This document shows positions 1 through 8,524 of a stretch of DNA of 14,086 bases, in pieces (positions within the stretch are counted from its first letter, which is position 1; the number at the start of each line of letters is the position of its first letter). The position numbers and the translations under genes were made by a program. The DNA lies in NCBI GenBank assembly GCA_900320925.1, contig ONUD01000085.1, positions 1-14,086 of the forward strand, read 5' to 3'. Source of the stretch: an uncultured Eubacteriales bacterium. GTDB taxonomy: Bacteria > Bacillota > Clostridia > Oscillospirales > Acutalibacteraceae. The notes under the pieces were generated by a model, which had not been told where the DNA came from, searched no databases, and saw only the letters and a list, made by a program, of their open reading frames with translations.

Positions 1-72
1 CTTTATCTTTTTTCTAAGATAGTTTTGGTGCCCCGAAAAAGGGTGAGAGGATCTGCCGGGGGACATTTTTTA
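1..72. other. Intergenic end downstream of guaA with an imperfect inverted repeat
   Basis: No gene is visible here. An imperfect dyad pairs GTGCCCCG (28-35) with CGGGGGAC (57-64), with one mismatch and a loop of about 21 nt. On the plus strand it is followed by a run of six T, so it looks more like a terminator for a plus-strand gene entering from the left than for guaA. On the minus strand, the guaA side, there is no T-run after the stem. The long loop and the mismatch make this a weak call. A terminator for guaA may lie outside the window. Confidence 0.25.
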
Positions 73-1614
73 TCATTCCCATTCGATAGTAGCAGGGGGC
101 TTAGAGGTAATATCATAAACCACTCGATTGACATTTGGAACCTCATTGATCATACGGTTTGAAATTTTTTCAAGCACATCATAAGGAACTCTTGCCCAGT
201 CGGCAGTCATAAAGTCACTGGTTGTCACGGCACGAAGAGCGATGGTATTGTCGTAGGTTCTGCCGTCCCCCATGACCCCCACGCTCTTGATACCCGTCAG
301 GACAGCGAAGTACTGATTCACCTGGCGGTCAAGACCGTTAGCCGCAAATTCCTCACGCATAATAGCATCGGCATCTTTCAGAAGTGCAAGCTTTTCTTCG
401 GTAATATCTCCCATAATCCTGATAGCCAAGCCAGGACCCGGAAAAGGCTGCCGCCAGACAAGGAACTCAGGGATTCCCAGTTCCAGACCTGCCCGTCTGA
501 CCTCATCTTTAAAGAGGTCACGCAACGGCTCGATAATTCCCTCAAAGCCGACATCTTCCGGAAGACCACCGACATTGTGATGGCTTTTAATAACGGCAGA
601 CTCACCCACGCCGCTCTCCACCACATCAGGATAGATGGTCCCCTGGCAGAGGTATTCGATTTTACCAAGTTTTTGGGATTCCTCCTCAAAGACACGGATA
701 AATTCTTCCCCAATGATTTTACGTTTTCTTTCAGGATCACTGACACCTACCAGTTTAGAGAGGAAGCGGTCTTTGGCATTCACACGAATCAAGTTCATAT
801 CGAACTGCTGTTTAAAGACACTTTCCACCTGATCACCCTCGTCCTTACGCAAAAGGCCGTGGTCGACAAAGATACAGGTAAGTTGTTTACCGACAGCCTT
901 ATGCACGAGCAGGGCAGCAACAGACGAATCCACGCCGCCCGACAAGGCACACAGCACTTTTTTATCACCGATTTTGTCTTTCAGATCACGAATGGTATCG
1001 GTAACAAAGGAACTCATCTGCCATTCAGCGGTACAGCAGCAAGCGTTGTAGAGGAAATTTTTCAGATAGAGCATTCCCTCATTGGTATGCTGCACTTCGG
1101 GGTGGAACTGCATGGCATAGAGATTTCTTTTAATATCCTCCATTGCCACCACTGGACAATCTGCCGAAATAGCGGTAATTTTAAAGCCATGCGGCACCTC
1201 TGCAATAAAATCGGTATGACTCATCCAACAGACATTGTTAGGTTTCGCCGCATGGAAGAGCAGCGAAGACGGATTGACTTCAATTTCCGTCTTGCCGTAT
1301 TCCTTGACATCACTGCTTTTCACCTTACCGCCAAGCGTTTGTGCCATAAGCTGTGCACCGTAGCAGATACCCAACACAGGGATACCCAGCTCAAACACTT
1401 TCGGATCGCATTTCGGTGCATTTTCATCATAGGTACTGTTAGGGCCTCCCGTAAAGATAATGCCCTTATAACCTGCCTTTTTAATTTCATCCGCAGTCAT
1501 TTTATAAGACTTGAGTTCACAGTACACATTGCATTCACGGACACGTCTGGCAATCAGCTGGCTGTACTGACCGCCAAAATCCATGATCAATATCGACTCA
1601 TTTTTAATGCCCAT
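73..1614 (-). CDS. guaA: GMP synthase (glutamine-hydrolysing)
   Basis: Cytosolic enzyme converting XMP, ATP and glutamine to GMP, the last step of guanine nucleotide synthesis. The 513-residue protein has the usual full length. An N-terminal class I glutamine amidotransferase domain (about 8-190) carries the nucleophile Cys84 in GICYG and the catalytic His171/Glu173 pair in FHPEV. The ATP pyrophosphatase domain follows, with P-loop SGGVDS at 225-230. The C-terminal dimerisation domain contains the FPGPGLAIR motif and ends in the typical PPATIEWE. The ATG start is preceded by GAGGAGG with 7-8 nt spacing. It lies 22 nt after glmS, so it is the last gene of the purine run. Family assignment is secure. 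Confidence 0.97.
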   Translation of the reverse strand: MGIKNESILIMDFGGQYSQLIARRVRECNVYCELKSYKMTADEIKKAGYKGIIFTGGPNSTYDENAPKCDPKVFELGIPVLGICYGAQLMAQTLGGKVKSSDVKEYGKTEIEVNPSSLLFHAAKPNNVCWMSHTDFIAEVPHGFKITAISADCPVVAMEDIKRNLYAMQFHPEVQHTNEGMLYLKNFLYNACCCTAEWQMSSFVTDTIRDLKDKIGDKKVLCALSGGVDSSVAALLVHKAVGKQLTCIFVDHGLLRKDEGDQVESVFKQQFDMNLIRVNAKDRFLSKLVGVSDPERKRKIIGEEFIRVFEEESQKLGKIEYLCQGTIYPDVVESGVGESAVIKSHHNVGGLPEDVGFEGIIEPLRDLFKDEVRRAGLELGIPEFLVWRQPFPGPGLAIRIMGDITEEKLALLKDADAIMREEFAANGLDRQVNQYFAVLTGIKSVGVMGDGRTYDNTIALRAVTTSDFMTADWARVPYDVLEKISNRMINEVPNVNRVVYDITSKPPATIEWE

Positions 1615-1636
1615 TCTATTTCCTCCTCGGTGCCGA

Positions 1637-3463
1637 TCATTCCACTGTCACAGATTTTGCAAGATTGCGGGGGGTATCAATGTCACAGCCCTTAAATTTA
1701 GCCATGTAGTATGCCAAAAGCTGCATCGGAATCACTGCCAGTGACGGCAGCATCATATTGCAGGTTTTGGGGATCAGGAACGAGCTTTGAGTAATGTTCC
1801 TCAATTCAGGATGTTCCTCACTGCCGATACCGAGGACATAAGCTCCCCTTGTCTGTACTTCTTTAATATTGCTGGCAATCTTATCAAACAGATTGCCATA
1901 GGTAACCAGTGCAATCACTAATGTTCCCTCTTCTATCAGGGAAATCGTCCCATGCTTAAGTTCTCCTGCCGCATAGGCTTCGGAATGGATGTAAGAGATC
2001 TCCTTGAGTTTGAGAGAGCCTTCCAAAGACAGGGCATAGTCAATATTCCTGCCGATAAAGAAAGCATCTTTACAGGCAAACATTTTAGACGCAATATTTT
2101 TCAAGCTTTCACTCTGTGCAAGAATCGACTGTATTTTGTCAGGGAGTGCCAGAAGCTCCGTGACATAGGTCTGATAGTCTGTTTCACTGATAGTTCCCAG
2201 AATATCGCCGAAGCAGACAGCCATCATATAGATAACCGCCAACTGTGCACTGTAAGCCTTGGTGGTTGCCACCGCAATTTCAGGGCCTGCCAGTGTATAG
2301 ATAACATCGTCCGCTTCGCAGGCAATGGCACTGCCCACCACATTCACAATGGCAATCGTATGGGAGCCGTGTCTTTTGGCTTCGAGCATGGCTTCCTTGG
2401 TATCCGCCGTTTCCCCCGACTGGCTGATAACAACGGTCAGCGTCTTGCTGTCGATGATGGGATCTCTGTATTTAAACTCGGACGCCACATCCACCTCGAC
2501 AGGCTTCCGCAAAATCCGTTCAAAAATATACTTTGCCACCACGCCCACATGATAGGCAGAACCGCAGGCAACGATATTAATTTTTTGAAACTGCCTGATT
2601 TGCTCAGGTGTCAAAGTCACTTCTTCCAGCACAACTCTGCCGTTTTTAATTCTGGTTTCCACCGTATCACGAACGGCTTTGGGCTGTTCAAAGATTTCCT
2701 TGAGCATAAAATGCTCATATCCATCTTTCTGGGCAGCATGGATGTCCCAGTTGATTCTCTCGATGGACTTCTGTACAGGATTCCTGTCATAATCCATGAT
2801 TTGCACGCTGTCCCGTCTGATAACGGCTACTTCGCCGTTTTCCAGGCGGTAGATATTTCTTGTTTTTTCAAGGATAGCAGGAATATCCGATGCCAGATAA
2901 TTTTCCTCTTTCCCGATACCGATGACCAGCGGACTGCCCTTACGCACGGCAATGATTTCATCGGCATTGCCCTTGTACATGATAGCCAGTGCATAAGAGC
3001 CTTCCAGCATAGCAGCCACTTTCAGCACCGTACCCAGCAGATCCCCTTCATAGTAATATTCCAGAAGCTGGACAACGACCTCTGTATCGGTCATGGAACG
3101 GAATGACATTCCCTTTTCGGTCAGGAACTGCTTGAGCGGCATATAATTTTCAATAATGCCGTTATGAACCACTGCAAAGCTGCCGGATTCACTCAAATGC
3201 GGGTGGGCATTGATCTCAGACGGTTTCCCGTGGGTTGCCCAACGGGTATGACCGATTCCGACAGTTCCTTTGATGTTTTTTCCGTCATCCGTCACGTTTT
3301 TCAGTTCATCCAGCTTGCCTTTTTCCTTTTGAACCACAAGCTTCCCATCGTCATTGGTACAAACGCCTGCGGAGTCATAGCCTCTGTATTGGAGCTTTTC
3401 AAGGCCTTTCAACAGAAACGGTGCTGCCTGCTCGTAGCCTATATAACCTACTATTCCACACAT
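1637..3463 (-). CDS. glmS: Glutamine--fructose-6-phosphate aminotransferase (isomerizing)
   Basis: Makes glucosamine-6-phosphate from fructose-6-phosphate and glutamine, the entry step to UDP-GlcNAc and peptidoglycan. The 608-residue length is normal. The N-terminal Ntn-type (class II) amidotransferase domain starts MCGIVGYIG, with Cys2 as the nucleophile after Met removal. GHTRWATHG is at 71-79, HNG at 100-102 and TDTE at 125-128. Two SIS sugar-isomerase domains follow: the first has SQSGET at 347-352, the second contains the SLEGSLKLKEISYIHSEAY stretch. The C-terminus is the family's DTPRNLAKSVTVE. The start has GGAGGG 10 nt upstream. It sits 19 nt after purA and 22 nt before guaA. No glmS ribozyme can fit upstream, so GlcN6P feedback through that element is not expected here. 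Confidence 0.97.
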   Translation of the reverse strand: MCGIVGYIGYEQAAPFLLKGLEKLQYRGYDSAGVCTNDDGKLVVQKEKGKLDELKNVTDDGKNIKGTVGIGHTRWATHGKPSEINAHPHLSESGSFAVVHNGIIENYMPLKQFLTEKGMSFRSMTDTEVVVQLLEYYYEGDLLGTVLKVAAMLEGSYALAIMYKGNADEIIAVRKGSPLVIGIGKEENYLASDIPAILEKTRNIYRLENGEVAVIRRDSVQIMDYDRNPVQKSIERINWDIHAAQKDGYEHFMLKEIFEQPKAVRDTVETRIKNGRVVLEEVTLTPEQIRQFQKINIVACGSAYHVGVVAKYIFERILRKPVEVDVASEFKYRDPIIDSKTLTVVISQSGETADTKEAMLEAKRHGSHTIAIVNVVGSAIACEADDVIYTLAGPEIAVATTKAYSAQLAVIYMMAVCFGDILGTISETDYQTYVTELLALPDKIQSILAQSESLKNIASKMFACKDAFFIGRNIDYALSLEGSLKLKEISYIHSEAYAAGELKHGTISLIEEGTLVIALVTYGNLFDKIASNIKEVQTRGAYVLGIGSEEHPELRNITQSSFLIPKTCNMMLPSLAVIPMQLLAYYMAKFKGCDIDTPRNLAKSVTVE

Positions 3464-3482
3464 TCTGCTGCATCCCTCCGTA

Positions 3483-4763
3483 TTATCTGTAAATCATGTC
3501 CTCACGCTTCGGACCGTTGGAGATCATCGTGAACGGCACACCCACTGCCTTTTCCGCAAATTCAATGTACCTGCGGCAGTTTTCCGGCAGTTCTTCATAG
3601 GTTCTGATTCCCCTGATATCGCATTTCCAGCCCGGCAGTACTTCCAGAATCGGCTTTGCTCTTTTGAGCTTCGTGGTAGACGGGAAATAGTCAATTCTTT
3701 CTCCGTCCAGTTCATAGGCCACGCATACCGGTATCTCGTCCAGATAGCCCAGTGCATCCAGCACCGTAAAGGCCACCTGTGTAGCACCCTGCACTTTGCA
3801 GCCATAGCGGGTTGCCACCAAATCCAGCCAGCCCATTCTTCTGGGTCTGCCCGTTGTGGCACCGTACTCACCGCCGTCACCGCCGCGTTTTCTCAGTTCT
3901 TCGGCTTCTTCTCCGAAAATCTCGCTGACAAACTCGCCTGCTCCCACAGAGCTGGAATACGCCTTGACCACGGTGATAATATCCTTGATGGCATACGGCG
4001 GAATCCCGCCTGCCCCGACTGCCCCATAGCCTGCAATGGTATTGGAGGAAGTCACCATCGGATAGATCCCAAAGTCTGTATCCTTCAAAGAACCCAACTG
4101 CCCCTCTAACAGGATATTTTTTCCTGCCGTTACCGCATCGTGGACAATATCGAATGTATTGGCAACATACGGTGCAAGAGCCTCTTTATATTCCATCAGC
4201 TTTTGGAACATCTCTTCCACACTGATTTCTTCTTTATGATACACGTTGGTCACGATAGCATTCTTCACTGCCAGAATCCGTTCCAGTTTTTCTCTGAGAG
4301 CGTCCATATCATCATACAGCTCGTTCACCTGAAACCCGATTTTTGAAAACTTATCGGAATAAAACGGGGCTATGCCGGACTTGGTAGAGCCAAAGCTTTT
4401 TTTGCCAAGGCGTTCCTCCTCATAGCAGTCAAAAAGAATGTGATACGGCATAACGATCTGAGCCCTGTCCGACACCAGAATATTCGGCATCGGCACCCCC
4501 CTGTCCAGCAGGGACTGTATTTCTTTTGTAAAGTTCTCCACGCTCAGTGCCACACCGTTGCCGATAACATTGGTGATATGGCCGCTGAACACCCCTGACG
4601 GAAGCTGGTGGAGAGCGAATTTGCCATAGTGGTTGATAATCGTATGACCGGCATTGCTGCCGCCCTGAAACCTGATAACCATATCGGATTGCTGTGCGAG
4701 AACATCGGTAATTTTACCTTTTCCTTCATCGCCCCAGTTTGCTCCAACAATTGCCTTAACCAT
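3483..4763 (-). CDS. purA: Adenylosuccinate synthetase
   Basis: Cytosolic GTP-dependent enzyme joining IMP and aspartate to give adenylosuccinate, the committed step to AMP. The 426-residue protein has normal bacterial length. The N-terminal P-loop-like GDEGKGK is at 11-17, with the catalytic aspartate at 12. GGSNAGHT at 34-41 supplies the catalytic His40. The later TTGRPRRMGWLD segment is the conserved GTP/aspartate-binding region. A run AGAAGGG about 8 nt upstream of the ATG is the ribosome binding site. It follows the AIM24-family gene by 26 nt and precedes glmS by 19 nt. Together with purB in the same run it completes IMP to AMP. The overlapping frames on both strands are shadows. Confidence 0.97.
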   Translation of the reverse strand: MVKAIVGANWGDEGKGKITDVLAQQSDMVIRFQGGSNAGHTIINHYGKFALHQLPSGVFSGHITNVIGNGVALSVENFTKEIQSLLDRGVPMPNILVSDRAQIVMPYHILFDCYEEERLGKKSFGSTKSGIAPFYSDKFSKIGFQVNELYDDMDALREKLERILAVKNAIVTNVYHKEEISVEEMFQKLMEYKEALAPYVANTFDIVHDAVTAGKNILLEGQLGSLKDTDFGIYPMVTSSNTIAGYGAVGAGGIPPYAIKDIITVVKAYSSSVGAGEFVSEIFGEEAEELRKRGGDGGEYGATTGRPRRMGWLDLVATRYGCKVQGATQVAFTVLDALGYLDEIPVCVAYELDGERIDYFPSTTKLKRAKPILEVLPGWKCDIRGIRTYEELPENCRRYIEFAEKAVGVPFTMISNGPKREDMIYR

Positions 4764-4789
4764 GCTGTTTTCCCTTCTCTCACACGTGA

Positions 4790-5548
4790 TTAGCCGACGG
4801 GTGCTACCAGCACACGTCCCGTTCCTCTATAGACATTGACAAAGCCCTCACCTGATGCAGCGGAACCTACCAATGTTTTGGTGGTGCGTTCCACGGTGAA
4901 CTGCAAGGACTGTGACCATGCAATGGCCATGCTCCCGTCAATTTTCAGGGTATCGTTATCCAAATCAAACACAAACAGTTCTTCTGACGGCACGGGGCTT
5001 TCCAATACGGCAACGCCCTGACCGTAGAGGGTATTGTTGAACAGTCCCTCACCGCCTGCCACAGCAGAAGAAAAACTGCTTCTTGCCGTCACTCTCATCT
5101 GCACCGTATCCGAGCAGGCAAGGAACAAACCGTCCTCGATAGTCATACCGCCGTTCCAGTTGGAGAGATCCTCCAGCAAAATATATTTATAGGTCGGCTC
5201 CAGTATCACTCTGCCCGTACCCGTATAGCGGGGCTTGATACCGCTTTCCCCTGTCACTCTGCCGCCGATCATCTTCTTGAAGAAATCGCCTGCCCCCTGC
5301 ACGTTGGTAGCGACTTCCACGTTGCCGGAAATCATCTGCATGGCACCTGCCTGAAGGATAATCCCCGAATTGTTCAGGTCTGCAACGACCTGTCTTTTTC
5401 TGACACCCATCTCTCCCATGAAATAGGCGGTTGCCGCCGTTCCCGGGGTCACGGACAAGTCCTTGGTATACTCGATAACAGAAAAGCATCCCTTCTGATT
5501 GACGACTTTTCTTGCCTGTGTCTGATTAAATATATTCATTTTTACCAT
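4790..5548 (-). CDS. AIM24 family protein of unknown function
   Basis: The 252-residue product belongs to the AIM24 family, named after a yeast mitochondrial inner-membrane organisation protein. Bacterial members are usually annotated only by family and their role is unknown. I see no signal peptide or transmembrane segment, so it is probably cytosolic. The sequence is rich in short beta-type stretches. A glycine motif recurs three times: YTGTGRVILEP (108-118), YGQGVAVLESP (175-185) and YRGTGRVLVAP (240-250), as expected for the family's beta-sandwich fold. I chose the ATG at 5548 because GAGGGA lies 6 nt upstream. An in-frame ATG at 5554 abuts that site directly and is too close. It sits 14 nt after purB and 26 nt before purA, so it is co-transcribed with purine genes. 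A link to purine metabolism is inference only. Confidence 0.85.
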   Translation of the reverse strand: MVKMNIFNQTQARKVVNQKGCFSVIEYTKDLSVTPGTAATAYFMGEMGVRKRQVVADLNNSGIILQAGAMQMISGNVEVATNVQGAGDFFKKMIGGRVTGESGIKPRYTGTGRVILEPTYKYILLEDLSNWNGGMTIEDGLFLACSDTVQMRVTARSSFSSAVAGGEGLFNNTLYGQGVAVLESPVPSEELFVFDLDNDTLKIDGSMAIAWSQSLQFTVERTTKTLVGSAASGEGFVNVYRGTGRVLVAPVG

Positions 5549-5562
5549 AAACATTCCCTCTT

Positions 5563-6993
5563 TTACACATTGATTTCTGCCGACTGCGTAGCAAGGCTTT
5601 CATACGGCTTGAGAGCAGGCTCCACGACCTCTTTCAAAAAATCCTCGGTCTGCTGGATGGCACGGCCGACATATTTTTCAGGCTGGAGAACCTTTTCCAG
5701 TTCTTCCAGTGTCACACCGAAGGCAGGGTCATCGGCAATTCTTTTTAACAGGTCATTTTTGCCGCCCTCTTTTTTGATGACATAGGAAGCCGCCATCGAG
5801 TGTTCTCTGATTCTTTCATGCAGTTCCTGACGGTTGCCGCCGCGTTTGACGGCATCCATCATAATATTTTCGGTTGCCATGAACGGCAGTTCACTCATCA
5901 AACGGGAGGTGATGACCTTATCGTACACGACAAGACCGTCACTGACATTCATGTACAGGTTGAGAATCGCATCTACTGCCAAAAAGGCTTCGGGTATGCT
6001 CAGACGCTTGTTGGCAGAGTCGTCCAGCGTTCTTTCAAACCATTGGGTTGCTGCTGTGATATAGGGATTGAGTACGTCAATCATCACATATCTTGACAGG
6101 GACGCCATGCGTTCACTTCTCATCGGATTGCGTTTGTAGGCCATCGCAGAGGAACCGATCTGATTTTTCTCAAAGGGTTCTTCCACTTCCTTGAGGTGCT
6201 GAAGCAGGCGGATGTCATTGGAAAACTTGGAAGCACTCTGTGCAATGCCTGCCAGCACATTCAGCACCTTGCTGTCCAGCTTGCGGGAGTAGGTCTGACC
6301 CGATACGGCAAAACACTCCCGGTAACCCATTTTTTGTGCAATCAGCTTGTCAATCTGCCTGCATTTTTCATGGTCGCCCTCGAACAGTTCCAGAAAGCTT
6401 GCCTGCGTTCCGGTTGTTCCCTTGCAGCCGAGCAGCTTCATGCCTTTCAGGACATACTGCACATCTTCCAGATCCATCAGCAGATCCTGTATCCAGAGGG
6501 TGGCACGCTTGCCGACAGTGGTAGGCTGTGCCGGTTGGAAGTGGGTAAATGCCAGTGTCGGCAGATTCTTGTAAGTATCTGCAAAGCGGGACAGCAGACG
6601 AATGGTGCTGACCAGCTTTTTTTCCACGATTTTCAGTGCCTCTGTCATGAGAATGACATCGGTATTGTCGCCCACATAGCAGGAGGTGGCACCGAGATGG
6701 ATAATGCCCGCTGCCTTGGGACACTGCAAGCCATAGGCATAAACATGGGACATGACATCATGACGCACCAGTTTTTCTCTCTGCTCGGCATCTTCATAGT
6801 TAATGTCCTCGGCATGGGCTTTGAGTTCGTCAATTTGTTCCTGTGTCACCTGCAAGCCAAGCTCATGTTCTGCTTCGGCAAGGGCAATCCACAGCTTTCT
6901 CCACGTTTTGAATTTCATATCGGGAGAAAATATGTATTTCATTTCTTTGTCCGCATAGCGGGATGACAGCGGCGATTCATAGGTATCTCTCAT
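5563..6993 (-). CDS. purB: Adenylosuccinate lyase, animal-type subfamily
   Basis: Fumarase/aspartase-superfamily lyase that cleaves SAICAR to AICAR and adenylosuccinate to AMP, releasing fumarate. The 476-residue product is longer than the roughly 430 residues of the Bacillus-type enzyme and matches the human ADSL type. Shared blocks include ATSCYVGDNTD (102-112), THFQPAQPTTVGKR (150-163), KGTTGTQASF (191-200), WFERTLDDSAN and LPFMATENI. His151 corresponds to human His159, and the signature-loop serines at 281-282 (GSSAMAYKRNPMRSER) correspond to human Ser289. The loop has Ala285 where human has Pro. The ATG at 6993 overlaps the purF stop as ATGA and has AGAGGA 6 nt upstream. An in-frame TTG at 7017 is possible but lacks support. 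Confidence 0.95.
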   Translation of the reverse strand: MRDTYESPLSSRYADKEMKYIFSPDMKFKTWRKLWIALAEAEHELGLQVTQEQIDELKAHAEDINYEDAEQREKLVRHDVMSHVYAYGLQCPKAAGIIHLGATSCYVGDNTDVILMTEALKIVEKKLVSTIRLLSRFADTYKNLPTLAFTHFQPAQPTTVGKRATLWIQDLLMDLEDVQYVLKGMKLLGCKGTTGTQASFLELFEGDHEKCRQIDKLIAQKMGYRECFAVSGQTYSRKLDSKVLNVLAGIAQSASKFSNDIRLLQHLKEVEEPFEKNQIGSSAMAYKRNPMRSERMASLSRYVMIDVLNPYITAATQWFERTLDDSANKRLSIPEAFLAVDAILNLYMNVSDGLVVYDKVITSRLMSELPFMATENIMMDAVKRGGNRQELHERIREHSMAASYVIKKEGGKNDLLKRIADDPAFGVTLEELEKVLQPEKYVGRAIQQTEDFLKEVVEPALKPYESLATQSAEINV

Positions 6994-8477
6994 ACAGTTT
7001 CCTCTTTTCCTACACAAGGCAGCTTTTTATCAAAATTCACTCCGCCCCGTTCCTTTCCCTCAAGGGATTGTTTCGGGAGAGGGGTCGGATACTTGCCGGA
7101 AAAACAGGCATCACAAATTCCTGCATTCCGACAGAACAGCATTTCATGCAATTTATCGGGCGGGAAAAAGCCGAGGGTATCCGCCCCTGTCAGCTTACAA
7201 ATTTCATCAATGGAGTGGTTGACGGCAATCAGTTCTTCCCTTGAGGGAATATCCGTGCCATAGTAGCACGGCCATATAAACGGCGGTGAGCTGATTCGCA
7301 GGTGTACTTCTTTGGCTCCTGCATTCCGCAGCATCCTGACGATCCTGTCACAAGTCGTGCCACGCACGATGGAGTCATCAATAACGACCACCCTCTTGCC
7401 CTCCAGCACCGAACGCAGCGGATTGAGCTTCAGTTTGACACTGCTGGCACGTTCCTTTTGGGTCGGTTTGATAAAGGTTCTGCCGATATAGCCGTTTTTC
7501 ACGATTCCCTTTTCATAGGGGATCCCCGACTCCTCACTGTAGCCGATAGCGGCATCAATGCCCGATTCCGGCACACCGATGACAATATCCGCTTCCACGG
7601 GAAATTCTCTTGCCAGAATCCTGCCTGCCTCCTTGCGGGACTGGTAGACACTGATTCCATCAATTTCGGAGTCCGTTCTTGCAAAATAGATATACTCAAA
7701 CACGCACAAAGATTTTTTGTCCGGCGGGGGGCAGTTGGTACGAATGGAACGCAGTCCGTCTTTATCATCAACGACCACAATTTCTCCCGGATCAATATCT
7801 CTGACAAACTCCGCACCGCAGGCTGCCAAAGCACAGCTTTCTGAAGCAAAGACATAAGATGCCCCGATTTTTCCCATGCACAGCGGACGGAATCCGTGGG
7901 GGTCACGGGCGGCAATGATTTTTCTCGGACTCATCACCAGCAGGGAGTAGGCTCCCTCCAGTTGTTTCATAGCCTGTTCCAGTGCCAGCTCCACCTTGCC
8001 TGCACCGACACGCTCTGCTGCAATCAAGTAGGCAATGACCTCTGAGTCAATGGTGGTTTGAAAAATCGCCCCTTTGTCGCTCAGTTTCTTCTTCAGCTCA
8101 TAGGCATTGGTCAGGTTGCCGTTATGAGCAATGGCAAACCTTCCCCTTACATAACGCATAACAAGCGGCTGCGAGTTTTCACTCACACTGCCGCCTGCTG
8201 TGGAATATCTTACATGGGCGATGGCCATCTGCCCCTCCAGAGAGTCCAGCACGTCATGGTCAAATACTTCGCTGACGAGTCCCATACTTCTATGATTGGT
8301 AATCACGCCCTTGTCATTCACCGCAATGCCGCAGCTTTCCTGACCTCTGTGCTGGAGTGCCAGAAGTCCGTTGTAGCAGGCATAAGCAGGAGCGATACTG
8401 TCATTTCCGTATATGCCAAAGACACCGCATTCCTCATGCAGTCCCTCCGCAGCATATCCCTGTGAATCGATACTCAA
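6990..8477 (-). CDS. purF: Amidophosphoribosyltransferase, [4Fe-4S] type
   Basis: Catalyses PRPP plus glutamine to 5-phosphoribosylamine, the first and flux-controlling step of purine synthesis. In the 495-residue protein a 16-residue propeptide precedes Cys17 (EECGVFGIYG), which becomes the N-terminal nucleophile after cleavage. An Ntn amidotransferase domain (about 17-245) is followed by a phosphoribosyltransferase domain with the PRPP loop VVVIDDSIVRGTT at 363-375. Cys258, Cys404, Cys455 and Cys458 match the four iron-sulfur ligands of the Bacillus enzyme, so a structural, oxygen-sensitive cluster is expected. The start is TTG, with GGGGAGG 10 nt upstream and no in-frame ATG nearby. It lies 47 nt after purC and overlaps purB by 4 nt. 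The lysine- and glycine-rich tail after about 470 is variable. Confidence 0.96.
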   Translation of the reverse strand: MSIDSQGYAAEGLHEECGVFGIYGNDSIAPAYACYNGLLALQHRGQESCGIAVNDKGVITNHRSMGLVSEVFDHDVLDSLEGQMAIAHVRYSTAGGSVSENSQPLVMRYVRGRFAIAHNGNLTNAYELKKKLSDKGAIFQTTIDSEVIAYLIAAERVGAGKVELALEQAMKQLEGAYSLLVMSPRKIIAARDPHGFRPLCMGKIGASYVFASESCALAACGAEFVRDIDPGEIVVVDDKDGLRSIRTNCPPPDKKSLCVFEYIYFARTDSEIDGISVYQSRKEAGRILAREFPVEADIVIGVPESGIDAAIGYSEESGIPYEKGIVKNGYIGRTFIKPTQKERASSVKLKLNPLRSVLEGKRVVVIDDSIVRGTTCDRIVRMLRNAGAKEVHLRISSPPFIWPCYYGTDIPSREELIAVNHSIDEICKLTGADTLGFFPPDKLHEMLFCRNAGICDACFSGKYPTPLPKQSLEGKERGGVNFDKKLPCVGKEETV

Positions 8478-8524
8478 ATGAGTCCAACCTCCCCGATTTG
8501 ATTAGCAGTCAAGAACACCATTCC

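Noticed and set aside
577..1695. Long open frame (372 codons) antisense to guaA.
   Set aside because: It is the mirror of a strongly conserved gene. Its His/Phe/Ile-rich product is typical of an antisense shadow and it has no ribosome binding site.
1952..3106. Long open frame (384 codons) antisense to glmS.
   Set aside because: Antisense shadow of a complete, well-conserved gene, with no initiation signal or recognisable domain.
6993..7017. Extended purB start at an in-frame TTG, giving 484 residues, coincidentally the human ADSL length.
   Set aside because: The ATG at 6993 has AGAGGA at proper spacing and forms a classic ATGA overlap with purF; the extension MCRKRGNC adds nothing conserved.
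8478..8524. Possible internal promoter (TTGACT) in the purC-purF gap.
   Set aside because: No -10 element follows at 16-18 nt, and the purF ribosome binding site occupies that position.
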